Source: Spirochaetota bacterium (GTDB lineage Bacteria > Spirochaetota > UBA4802 > UBA5550). From it: DNA of 64,000 bases. Positions 1 through 7,121 of the stretch are shown here, in pieces. The stretch lies in assembly GCA_024276015.1 (NCBI GenBank), contig JAJRXZ010000020.1:72245-136244 (forward strand), read 5' to 3'. A program made the translations under genes and the position numbers. The notes under the pieces are model-generated. The model saw nothing but the letters and a program-made list of their open reading frames with translations, did no database searches and was not told the DNA's origin. The stretch's first letter is position 1. Every line of letters begins with the position of its first letter.

Positions 1-220
1 TTTTTTTTGTATATCCAATACCGTTGTCCCAATCGGTTTTCAGACTCTCTTCCAGAATTTTGACAAAGGATCCGGATGTACTTTCAAAGTGTTCCCTGAA
101 TTCTCGCTGCAGAGCATTGCCCGCAACATATCTGAAAAGACCGAAGATCATGATCTCAGTGATGATTAGAATAAATAAATAAGTAAAAAATATCTTAATA
201 TATAACCGTGATCTCAGCAT
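1..220 (-). CDS. Sensor histidine kinase, N-terminal fragment (CpxA-like)
   Basis: The reading frame starts with ATG at 220 and runs off the left edge of the window, so only about 73 residues are visible. It opens with a basic stretch (MLRSRLYIK) followed by one hydrophobic membrane helix (roughly residues 8-32) and then a charged, helical segment that would lie in the periplasm. No kinase domain is visible. The call rests on position: the ATG lies two bases after the stop codon of the OmpR-type response regulator, the usual regulator-kinase operon order. Together with the CpxP-like lipoprotein on the other side, the kinase is inferred to be the envelope-stress sensor of a Cpx-like system. 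Confidence 0.6.
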   Translation of the reverse strand, partial: MLRSRLYIKIFFTYLFILIITEIMIFGLFRYVAGNALQREFREHFESTSGSFVKILEESLKTDWDNGIGYTKK

Positions 221-222
221 GA

Positions 223-918
223 TCAATCCACGAACATGTACCCTGTGCCCCAGACAGTTTTTATGCAGCGGGGCGAACCGGATATTGATTCGATTTTTGT
301 TCTCAGCTTGCTGATATGAACATCTATACTCCTCTCAAATGCGATAAAGTCTCTTCCTCTTGCCAGATTCATTAATGTATCGCGGGAAATTGCTCTGTTA
401 GCTTTCATCATTAATGCTTCGATGAGTTTAAATTCGGTCCGGGACAGTTCAATTTTCAGGTTGTCCTTCTCGAGCGTTTGCGAAGATCTGTTAAGCACAA
501 GTCCGCCTGCAGAAATTATACGGGGCTGATTATTTAATTCGTAATGAGGTTTTGCGTCGGTTCTTCGCATAACAGCCTTCATTCTTGCCAGAAGTTCTCT
601 GGGGTTAAATGGTTTGGGTAAATAATCGTCGGCGCCGAGTTCAAGCCCCACTATCTTGTCGGTATCTTCTCCCCGGGCTGTGAGCATCAGAATAGGGATG
701 TCCCATTCTTTTCTTATATCCTTTAATATTTCAAGGCCGTCCTTTCCGGGAAGCATTACATCGAGAAGTATTATATGGGGTTTTTCAGAATGGATCATTT
801 CTGTTATACCTTCCCCTTTTTCTGCTGTAATGACGTCAAATCCGTATCCGGTCAGGTAGTCTTTCAGCAGTTTCTGCAGTTTTTCATCATCATCAATAAT
901 AATAACTTTTTTATTCAT
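223..918 (-). CDS. OmpR/PhoB-family response regulator, Cpx-like
   Basis: This 231-residue protein has a receiver domain (1-118) followed by a winged-helix DNA-binding domain (about 132-231). The acidic pocket is D9-D11, the phospho-acceptor is D53 (LLDVMLPG), and the switch residues T80 and K102 (PKPF) are present. The C-terminal half has the usual recognition pattern (SRTEFKLIEAL, RSIDVHISKLR, GTGYMF). It is followed two bases later by the sensor kinase fragment and is divergently transcribed from a CpxP/Spy-like lipoprotein. That arrangement matches Cpx systems, where the regulator activates the periplasmic modulator. Three TTTTTACA half-sites in the shared upstream region are candidate binding sites. 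The family is certain; the Cpx assignment is inference. Confidence 0.88.
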   Translation of the reverse strand: MNKKVIIIDDDEKLQKLLKDYLTGYGFDVITAEKGEGITEMIHSEKPHIILLDVMLPGKDGLEILKDIRKEWDIPILMLTARGEDTDKIVGLELGADDYLPKPFNPRELLARMKAVMRRTDAKPHYELNNQPRIISAGGLVLNRSSQTLEKDNLKIELSRTEFKLIEALMMKANRAISRDTLMNLARGRDFIAFERSIDVHISKLRTKIESISGSPRCIKTVWGTGYMFVD

Positions 919-932
919 AATCTTTTCGGGAA

Positions 933-990
933 TGTAAAAAGAGCGGTTATTTTTTTACACTTTGTTAACATTTTAGTCTGACTTTTTACA
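933..990. promoter_or_regulatory. Three TTTTTACA half-sites between regulator and lipoprotein
   Basis: The octamer TTTTTACA occurs at 952-959 and 983-990 on the plus strand and once inverted at 933-940 (TGTAAAAA). The two same-orientation copies are 31 bp apart, close to three helical turns. Each contains TTTAC, the complement of the GTAAA core of enterobacterial CpxR boxes. Binding by the adjacent response regulator is inferred. Confidence 0.45.
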
Positions 991-1060
991 AAGGAAAGAA
1001 TATTTTTTAACATATTTTTCTTATTTTCTGTAATAAATCAAGTTAAAAAGGAGTTACAAA

Positions 1061-1534
1061 ATGAAAAGAAAAAAAATTTTATCTGCAGGAGTAATCATGT
1101 TGGTTGTCTCAGCCATTATTGTCGTAAACGGCTGCAGGCCTCACAAAAGAGGAATTTTTCTGAGCGAAAATTTCCCGGAAAATATACTTAAGAGAATTGA
1201 CTCTAAAGTGGCGGAATTGAATCTTAACAGTGCGCAGCAGGAGGAATATAATAATATCAGAGAAAAGATGAAGGCCGATTTAATTGAAGGAAGGGATCAA
1301 AGGCTGAGAAATTTTGATGAAATAAACGATGAGCTTAATATGCCGAATCCGGATGTTTCAAAAATAGTTTCTATGGTCAAAAAGTTTCATGCGGAAGGGT
1401 CCGCAAAAAGAAATGAAAAATTTAATGAATATGCAGATACTGCAATTGAATTTTACAACATGCTTGATGAAGAGCAGAAATCCATAGTTATTGAAAAACT
1501 GAGAGATGCTGCAAAAAGATTTGATCACAGGTAA
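1061..1534 (+). CDS. Spy/CpxP-like periplasmic lipoprotein
   Basis: This 157-residue protein begins with a basic, hydrophobic signal peptide ending in a lipobox (VVNGC, Cys25), so it should be a lipoprotein. The rest is helical and highly charged with two weakly similar segments: 'LNLNSAQQEEYNNIREKM' near the start and 'MLDEEQKSIVIEKLRD' near the end. These resemble the LTxxQ-type helices of Spy/CpxP/CnrX proteins, ATP-independent periplasmic chaperones and stress modulators. The start is supported by the ribosome site AAGGAG at 1049-1054. It is divergent from the response regulator and ends before a strong hairpin. Family membership is moderate because the LTxxQ motif is not strict. Confidence 0.65.
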   Translation: MKRKKILSAGVIMLVVSAIIVVNGCRPHKRGIFLSENFPENILKRIDSKVAELNLNSAQQEEYNNIREKMKADLIEGRDQRLRNFDEINDELNMPNPDVSKIVSMVKKFHAEGSAKRNEKFNEYADTAIEFYNMLDEEQKSIVIEKLRDAAKRFDHR

Positions 1535-1636
1535 CACTACGGACCGTGTGATTCTTAATTGATCGTGAGCCTGCATTTGCTGTTTGATCCGTAATTCCAA
1601 AATAAGAAATAGTGGGAATTACAGGGTTCGGCATTT

Positions 1637-1665
1637 AAAGAGGGGTTTCGGCCCCTCTTTATTAA
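1637..1665. terminator. Rho-independent terminator, probably bidirectional
   Basis: A perfect 9-bp stem AAAGAGGGG / CCCCTCTTT (1637-1645 and 1652-1660) closes a six-base loop (TTTCGG). It lies between the convergent CpxP-like gene and the DUF4105-like gene and could serve both; A/T tracts flank the G/C stem on both sides. Confidence 0.8.
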
Positions 1666-2591
1666 TGATTATTTCGATCCTTAAAAAAATCGGGAAATTG
1701 TCTTTTCAGGTAATATTCCCTCAATTTGTTGAAAGGGTTTAGTAAAGGAGTTATTTTACTGAAGGGTGCTTCCGGTACTTTTAACTGATCCATTTTATAA
1801 AGTTTTACTTTAATTGAATCTTTTTTGTAAGTCCTTGCAAAATGATAGGCCGCATTAATAAAAAGGTCTCTTGGGAATGTACCCTTGATTTTTTTAAATC
1901 CGCATTCTTTAAAGCCGTCTCTGATGATGGTTGTACAGCTTCGTTTAAAGATGTTAAAATCTCTGTAATCTTCAGGGCTTTCGGGATCTCTTGGAGTATT
2001 GTAAATGACTTCCAGTTCATTTTTATAGAAGTTTAACAGTTTTTCCGTATCAATTCCTTCTATTCTCAGAACGTGAATTGTTCTCATGAAATTGCGTCCG
2101 AATTTGTCAAAGTAAGGTCTGTCTTTATCGTCTATGTTGAAAATTCCTGTTTCAGGATGCGGTGCAAATTCACCGAGAGCGGGGCGGTAAAAGTATTCTT
2201 CACTGCTTATTATTTCGTTTTCATTGATCAGATGCGAAAAGTTAAAAATATTATTGTTTATATTAATGGCAATGTGGCCCAGTCTGGAGGTGGGATATTT
2301 TATAAGTCTCTCATTATAATACAGTTCTATAAAGGGTTCATTAGGATATTTTTTTTCGGGCCAGCAGATGATTATGGCTTCGTTTTTTTTGTAATCTTTC
2401 AGAGGAAGTTTTCTTGCATTGATTTTCTTTCCGCTCCAGTGTTTAATATATCCTTCCCATATTAATTCCTTTTCCAGCAGAGGTACGCCCTTTTTGTTTA
2501 ATAAAAAACTTCTGTTTCCTTCAACAGTAAGGATCCCGAAAAATATTTTATTTTTTTCTGTCATAAAATAGAATAGCGGCATCGGTGTCAT
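1662..2591 (-). CDS. DUF4105/Lnb-N-like papain-fold protein
   Basis: This 309-residue protein carries a histidine motif, 'RLGHIAINI' (about residues 101-109), and a cysteine motif, 'KRSCTTIIRDGF' (about 212-223). This His-before-Cys order is typical of circularly permuted NlpC/P60-like proteins such as DUF4105/Lnb N-terminal domains, where Cys is the proposed nucleophile and the motif often reads NCTT. There is no clear signal peptide; the N-terminus is only mildly hydrophobic. Met10 (MTEKNK) is an alternative start. Enzymatic activity has not been shown for this subgroup, so hydrolase or amidase function is inference. It stands alone on the minus strand, convergent with the CpxP-like gene. 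Confidence 0.5.
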   Translation of the reverse strand: MTPMPLFYFMTEKNKIFFGILTVEGNRSFLLNKKGVPLLEKELIWEGYIKHWSGKKINARKLPLKDYKKNEAIIICWPEKKYPNEPFIELYYNERLIKYPTSRLGHIAININNNIFNFSHLINENEIISSEEYFYRPALGEFAPHPETGIFNIDDKDRPYFDKFGRNFMRTIHVLRIEGIDTEKLLNFYKNELEVIYNTPRDPESPEDYRDFNIFKRSCTTIIRDGFKECGFKKIKGTFPRDLFINAAYHFARTYKKDSIKVKLYKMDQLKVPEAPFSKITPLLNPFNKLREYYLKRQFPDFFKDRNNH

Positions 2592-2799
2592 TCCAAGTGC
2601 ATAGAATAGAATAATTTATGTCAACGAAAAATATTTTTATAAATTATTATTTACTCGAGTTCGGCGAATTTTGCCTAAGTCGAGTTATTTATTGAAATTT
2701 TGAATCGCAAAATTTTTCTTTCAGATATATAAAATTGTGTTGCACATGAATTATTTATCATACAAATTGCTAAATATAAGGAGAATCGGTCGGAGTATT

Positions 2800-3216
2800 A
2801 TGTTTTCAATAGATCTTGAATGTAAGAACGAACATAGATTTGAAGGTTATTTTAAAGATTATAATGCCTTTAAAGACCAGGAAAAGAAAAAAATAATTAC
2901 CTGTCCCTTGTGCAATACATCCGAAGTCAAAAGAATTTTTACCGGCTGCTCAATACAGGCAAAGTCTTCCATCGATATAGATCCCAAGAGGAAGCACCCT
3001 CGAATCTTCGAAAGCCTGAGAGAGATTAACAATTATGTCAGGAATAATTTCGAGTATGTCGGAGATAATTTTGCAGAAGAAGCCAGAAGTATGTACTATG
3101 GCCTTGAGGATTATAGAAATATTTATGGCAAAACATCATTGGAAGATATAAAGGAACTGGCTGAAGAAGGCATAACTGTTTTTCCTCTTATTGACGCGGA
3201 CAAATTTGAAAATTAA
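2800..3216 (+). CDS. DUF1178 family protein
   Basis: This 138-residue protein matches the DUF1178 pattern: N-terminal 'MFSIDLECKNEHRFEGYF', then a zinc-knuckle-like CPLC motif followed by a basic segment 'VKRIFTG'. In other bacteria this family starts with the equivalent of M-x-x-x-D-L-x-C and contains CPxC. The function of the family is unknown. ATG at 2800 is chosen over the upstream ATG at 2737 because it matches the family N-terminus and follows CGGAG at 2791-2795. Cys residues in the first ten residues and in CPLC could bind zinc. Confidence 0.75.
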   Translation: MFSIDLECKNEHRFEGYFKDYNAFKDQEKKKIITCPLCNTSEVKRIFTGCSIQAKSSIDIDPKRKHPRIFESLREINNYVRNNFEYVGDNFAEEARSMYYGLEDYRNIYGKTSLEDIKELAEEGITVFPLIDADKFEN

Positions 3217-3285
3217 TTGATACATATCTTAAACAGCAAAAGTTGTTTTGAACTGAAAATGAGTAAAAAATAACAAGGTAATAAG

Positions 3286-4863
3286 ATGAGTGAATTGTTA
3301 ACTATTGCAGAGGCCAGTAAGTGGGCCTCCCGAAGATTTAAAAAAAATATTACCACATCAAACATTTCATATTTAATTCAATACGGCCGGATCAGAAAAA
3401 ACGGCAGTAATGGCAGCACAATGGTATATAAAGATGAGTTAGAGCAATATTATTTTACACAATTAATGTTAAAAGAGAAAAGATGGAAGGAAGCTCTTGG
3501 AGATGATCTGAATTGGTCTTTATCTTTTGCTCAATACAAAGAATCTGAAACAACAAAGCATGTGCACAGGCTCCATCCATATAAAGGGAAATTTATACCG
3601 CAATTAGTGGAATATTTTTTGGATGATCATACGGATAAATTCAAAAAGGAATTTTTCTTTAAGGCTGGCGATATTGTATTGGACCCATTCTGCGGCAGCG
3701 GTACAACATTGGTTCAGGCAAATGAGCTGGGAATGCACGCAGTTGGGATTGATATATCGGTTTTTAATTCATTAATAAGTAATGCTAAGATTGATGATTA
3801 TGATTTGGATGATATTAAGAGATCACACGAAAAGATCAGCAAAGAATTAAAAAATTATTTAACTGAACGTAATAATGTTAAATTTGAAAATGAATTGCTT
3901 GAAAGTTTAAAATTATTTAACCAAAAATGGTTTCCTTCCCCTGAATATAAAAATAAAGTCAGAAATGGTGAGATCAATGAGAAGGAGTATGGCAGAGAAA
4001 AGGAGAAGGAATTTTTACCTGTATTCCATAACCTTGTGAAGAAATATAATATTGTATTAAAACAGCAGGTTGACAGCTCGTTTCTGGATAAATGGTTTTT
4101 GCAGGTGGTGAGAGATGAAATTGATTTTGTTCTTGAACGATTAAAAGAAATATCGGATCCGAAAACGAGAAAGATTTTGACGATTATTCTCAGCCGTACG
4201 GTTCGTTCATGCAGAGCTACAACTCATGCGGATCTGGGAACTTTAAAAGAACCGGTAAGAACAATATACTTTTGCAAAAAACATGGCAAGATCTGCAAGC
4301 CTCTTTTTTCAATTTTAAACTGGTGGAAAAGATACTCAAAAGATACAGTTGCCAGAATTGCCGAATTTAAAAATTTGAGAACAGATACGCATCAGATCTG
4401 TTTAACGGGTGACAGCAGAATTATTAATATCTTTGAAGAATTGGAAAATAGAACACCTCTTTTGGCAAAGTTGGCAAAAAAGCAGAAAATAAAAGGAATA
4501 TTTTCAAGTCCGCCCTATGTGGGGTTGATAAATTATCATGAACAGCATGCATATGCTTATGATCTGTTCGGATTTAATCGTAAAGACCAATTGGAAATAG
4601 GGCCTTTGTTCAAAGGCCAGGGGAAGGAGGCCAGAGAATCATACATTGAAGGAATCGCACAGGTCTTGCTTAATAGTAAAAAATATATGCAAAAAGGCTG
4701 CGATGTTTTCTTGGTAGCAAATGACAAATACAATCTCTATCCAAGCATCGCGGATCTGTCAGGCATGAAGATTGTTAATCAATATAAAAGGCCCGTGTTA
4801 AATAGGGTCGAAAAAGACAGGTCGGCCTATGCAGAGATAATCTTTCATCTGAAGGAAAAATAA
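3286..4863 (+). CDS. DNA methyltransferase of a type II restriction-modification system
   Basis: This 525-residue protein has an N-terminal helix-turn-helix/MerR-like segment (residues 3-55) followed by a SAM-dependent DNA methylase domain. Motif I is DPFCGSGTT at 133-141, followed by 'GIDIS', the acidic residue that holds the SAM ribose; the catalytic motif IV is SPPY at about 407-410. SPPY suggests N4-cytosine or N6-adenine methylation, and motif I before motif IV places it in the class with that order. It is one base upstream of a TdeIII-like endonuclease gene and should protect host DNA from it. The N-terminal HTH could add sequence recognition or autoregulation, as in controller-type methylases; that is inference. 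Confidence 0.85.
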   Translation: MSELLTIAEASKWASRRFKKNITTSNISYLIQYGRIRKNGSNGSTMVYKDELEQYYFTQLMLKEKRWKEALGDDLNWSLSFAQYKESETTKHVHRLHPYKGKFIPQLVEYFLDDHTDKFKKEFFFKAGDIVLDPFCGSGTTLVQANELGMHAVGIDISVFNSLISNAKIDDYDLDDIKRSHEKISKELKNYLTERNNVKFENELLESLKLFNQKWFPSPEYKNKVRNGEINEKEYGREKEKEFLPVFHNLVKKYNIVLKQQVDSSFLDKWFLQVVRDEIDFVLERLKEISDPKTRKILTIILSRTVRSCRATTHADLGTLKEPVRTIYFCKKHGKICKPLFSILNWWKRYSKDTVARIAEFKNLRTDTHQICLTGDSRIINIFEELENRTPLLAKLAKKQKIKGIFSSPPYVGLINYHEQHAYAYDLFGFNRKDQLEIGPLFKGQGKEARESYIEGIAQVLLNSKKYMQKGCDVFLVANDKYNLYPSIADLSGMKIVNQYKRPVLNRVEKDRSAYAEIIFHLKEK

Positions 4864-4864
4864 A

Positions 4865-5647
4865 ATGTCCTTGTCCCATATTCAAGAGCAAAAAATAAGA
4901 GAATTGTTGTCTGATAAGATCCGGACAAAACTCAAATCATACGGCCGGGAAACAACTTCTATGCCCTTTCTTGCAAGGTTGATACAAGATAACGAAAAGA
5001 TCGCAGCGTACTCCTTCATACATTCTATGGCGACAACTCTCGGCATGTCAATATATGAAGATGTATCCGTAATAATTGCCTCTGAAAACTCGGAAGAATG
5101 TTTCCGCAATTATGGTGTCGGAGGCGCAATATCCAAAAGTCAAAAATCTACTATCGGAAATATTGTTGCAAAATTAAGGAACGGAGAACGTAAAGCGGAT
5201 ATTAAAAAAGAAATTCAGGAAGTATTATCCGCGTCAACAGAAAACGGCGAATTCCAAAAATCGGGGAATATTGCAGATTTTTATATGAAGAAAAACGGGA
5301 ATGAATATTATTTTGAAATTAAAACCGTAAAGCCTAATATTGATGTATTTGAAAAAAGCAAAACAAAACTGTTGGAGTGGGTTGCACGGAGAAGAAAAAC
5401 TGTAAGTGTATATCTGGCATTTCCGTATAATCCGTATCACCCCGAACCTTATCATCGGTTTACAGAAGTTGGAATGATGAACCCTCCGCATGATTTTTTA
5501 GTGGGCCATGAATACTGGGATTTTATTGGTGGTAAGAATACATTTCCGGAATTACTTAAAACTTTTGATGAAGTTGGAAAAGAGTTTAAGGATAAATTGA
5601 ATGAAAAGTTTAAAGAAATAGCAAAAGAGAAGCTGGATTCATATTAG
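4865..5647 (+). CDS. TdeIII-family type II restriction endonuclease
   Basis: This 260-residue protein matches the TdeIII family of type II restriction enzymes. Recognisable segments are 'SIYEDVSVIIA' (62-72), the PD-(D/E)xK core with D138 and 'YFEIKTVKPN' (E151, K153), 'PYNPYHPEPYHRFTEVG' and 'HEYWDFIGGKNTFPELL'. The founding enzyme comes from a treponeme and is reported to recognise GGNCC; whether this homologue shares that specificity is not visible from sequence alone. The gene begins one base after the methylase stop, so the pair is co-transcribed with the protecting methylase translated first. The length is complete and no frameshift is seen, so the system appears intact. Confidence 0.82.
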   Translation: MSLSHIQEQKIRELLSDKIRTKLKSYGRETTSMPFLARLIQDNEKIAAYSFIHSMATTLGMSIYEDVSVIIASENSEECFRNYGVGGAISKSQKSTIGNIVAKLRNGERKADIKKEIQEVLSASTENGEFQKSGNIADFYMKKNGNEYYFEIKTVKPNIDVFEKSKTKLLEWVARRRKTVSVYLAFPYNPYHPEPYHRFTEVGMMNPPHDFLVGHEYWDFIGGKNTFPELLKTFDEVGKEFKDKLNEKFKEIAKEKLDSY

Positions 5648-5713
5648 TTAATAGAGCGGCTGTTTCCATACAATGTCATTTCAGTTTTATTGATCAACAA
5701 AAGAAATATTTTA

Positions 5714-6526
5714 ATGAAAAAGTATACTCCCCTTTTTGTAATAATTTTAATTTCTCTGGTAGTATCAATTTTTGTGTTTCTTGATGTCCCGAGGATAATT
5801 AACAAATCCGGTTTTTCATGGGAATTTAAAAAAAAGGAGATCCGGTCGCGGCTTCTTTCTATACCAATATTGGTGTATCACAATATTGACGGCAAAGGAG
5901 TTTTTTCTATTGATCATGATGTCTTGAGATCGCATTTCCGGATGTTTAAAGAAAAGAATATACGCATTATAAAGCTTGAAGACCTTGTGAACCGTCTTTC
6001 AGATCCAAAACCCTATAATGAAAAGGCTGCGGTATTGACCTTTGACGACGGCTATTATTCAATGTATTCAAAGTTGCTGCCTCTTGCAAAAGAGTTCGGC
6101 TACCCCATAACTTTATTTGTCTATGTTAACTTTATTAATTCCGGCGGTAAAAACAGCCTTACCTGGGAATTGCTGAAAAAAATGGACAGGGAAGGTATTG
6201 ATATTCAGGGACATTCATTGAGCCATAGTGACCTGACAAAGTTTTCAGGTAAAGATGATTATTTGTCCGGCAAAAAAATGTATGAAGAGATCTATCTTTC
6301 CAAATTGATCCTGAGTATTTACTTAGACAAGGAAATTAAATATTTTGCATTTCCATACGGCAGATACGATCTGAGAATTATTGACTATTCGATAAATTCC
6401 GGATATGAGCGTGTTTTCTCAACCGACTACGGGTCAAATGTTGTAACACGGAATAACATCTGTCTCAGAAGACATCATATAAAAAAAAGCTATTCTCTCG
6501 AGTATATTGAAAATCTTCTGCGGTGA
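5714..6526 (+). CDS. Membrane-anchored polysaccharide deacetylase (NodB domain)
   Basis: The protein has an N-terminal uncleaved signal or membrane anchor (hydrophobic residues about 6-24) and an extracytoplasmic NodB-homology domain. Motif 1 is 'TFDDGY' (catalytic Asp and metal Asp) and motif 2 is 'HSLSHSDL' (H-x3-H metal ligands); 'FAFPYGRYD' and the terminal 'LRRHHI' correspond to motifs 3-5. Such enzymes remove N-acetyl groups from chitooligosaccharides, peptidoglycan or exopolysaccharide; the substrate cannot be told here. ATG at 5714 (MKKYTP) gives a normal signal anchor; TTG at 5690 would add eight residues. It lies after the restriction genes and is convergent with the Bdr-like gene. 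Confidence 0.85.
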   Translation: MKKYTPLFVIILISLVVSIFVFLDVPRIINKSGFSWEFKKKEIRSRLLSIPILVYHNIDGKGVFSIDHDVLRSHFRMFKEKNIRIIKLEDLVNRLSDPKPYNEKAAVLTFDDGYYSMYSKLLPLAKEFGYPITLFVYVNFINSGGKNSLTWELLKKMDREGIDIQGHSLSHSDLTKFSGKDDYLSGKKMYEEIYLSKLILSIYLDKEIKYFAFPYGRYDLRIIDYSINSGYERVFSTDYGSNVVTRNNICLRRHHIKKSYSLEYIENLLR

Positions 6527-6549
6527 AGAGCCGCATAAATTTTGATTTT

Positions 6550-6999
6550 TTAATATGATCCCTTATCAAAGTACTTCAGGATCACCGTTAAAATTGTCAT
6601 AAAAAGAGGCAGAAACCATGTGAGAAAGGTCATTCTTTTTTCGAGAGAATCGAATTTGGCGTCCATAGCATTGAATTTAGAGTCCATAGCGTTGAATTTA
6701 GAGTCCATAGCGTTGAATTTAGAGTCCATAGCATTAAATTTAGAATTCATAGCATTAAATTTGGCATCTATAGCATCGAATCTTGAATCTATTGAACCAA
6801 ACTTAACATCTATTGCGTCAAATTTTATATTCAGCTCGTCCATTAAAGAATTTTTAAATTCACTTAAACGCTTTGTGAGAATATTCTCAAAACGCTGTTC
6901 GCTTATTTCGATTATCTCATCTTTGATCGCCTTATATTGATCAAAGGAGACCGATTCTCTCGATTTTTTTGCTTTTGCCGGCATCTTTTTGTTCCTCAT
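6550..6999 (-). CDS. Bdr-like heptad-repeat protein with C-terminal membrane helix
   Basis: This 149-residue protein has a basic N-terminus, a charged helical region (20-55), nine consecutive seven-residue repeats of the form (S/A)KFNAMD (about 58-120), a short linker and a C-terminal hydrophobic helix 'FLTWFLPLFMTILTVILKYF'. The layout resembles the Borrelia direct repeat (Bdr) proteins and DUF1640-like coiled-coil membrane proteins: a cytoplasmic coiled coil anchored in the inner membrane by its tail. The function of Bdr proteins is not established. Four adjacent repeats are almost identical at DNA level, so copy number is likely to vary between strains. Convergent with the deacetylase gene. 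Confidence 0.7.
   Translation of the reverse strand: MRNKKMPAKAKKSRESVSFDQYKAIKDEIIEISEQRFENILTKRLSEFKNSLMDELNIKFDAIDVKFGSIDSRFDAIDAKFNAMNSKFNAMDSKFNAMDSKFNAMDSKFNAMDAKFDSLEKRMTFLTWFLPLFMTILTVILKYFDKGSY
6640..6800 (-). repeat. Tandem 21-bp repeat within the Bdr-like gene
   Basis: A 21-bp unit (GTCCATAGCGTTGAATTTAGA and close variants) is repeated in tandem; the central copies (about 6658-6745) are nearly perfect and the flanking ones diverged. Each unit encodes one heptad of the coiled coil, so copy-number change keeps the frame. Confidence 0.85.
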
Positions 7000-7121
7000 C
7001 GTTTATAATTAATGTTGTTTCGGAGTTTGTGTCAACAATAAATTCCGTTGTCGAACTCCTTTATTTTTTATACGATTGAGAAACGAAAAAGATAAATATA
7101 TTTCAGCCCTTTTCGGAATTT

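Noticed and set aside
2073..2465. 130-codon frame antisense to the DUF4105-like gene
   Set aside because: Shadow of a better-supported gene; composition is that of complemented coding sequence.
2641..2715. Repetitive CTCGAGTTCGGCGAATTTTG-like words upstream of the DUF1178 gene
   Set aside because: Partial dyads only; no second copy was found in the window and no function can be assigned.
6620..6940. Open frame opposite the Bdr-like gene with repeated SIALNLE units
   Set aside because: It is the antisense shadow of the 21-bp repeats, with no ribosome site.
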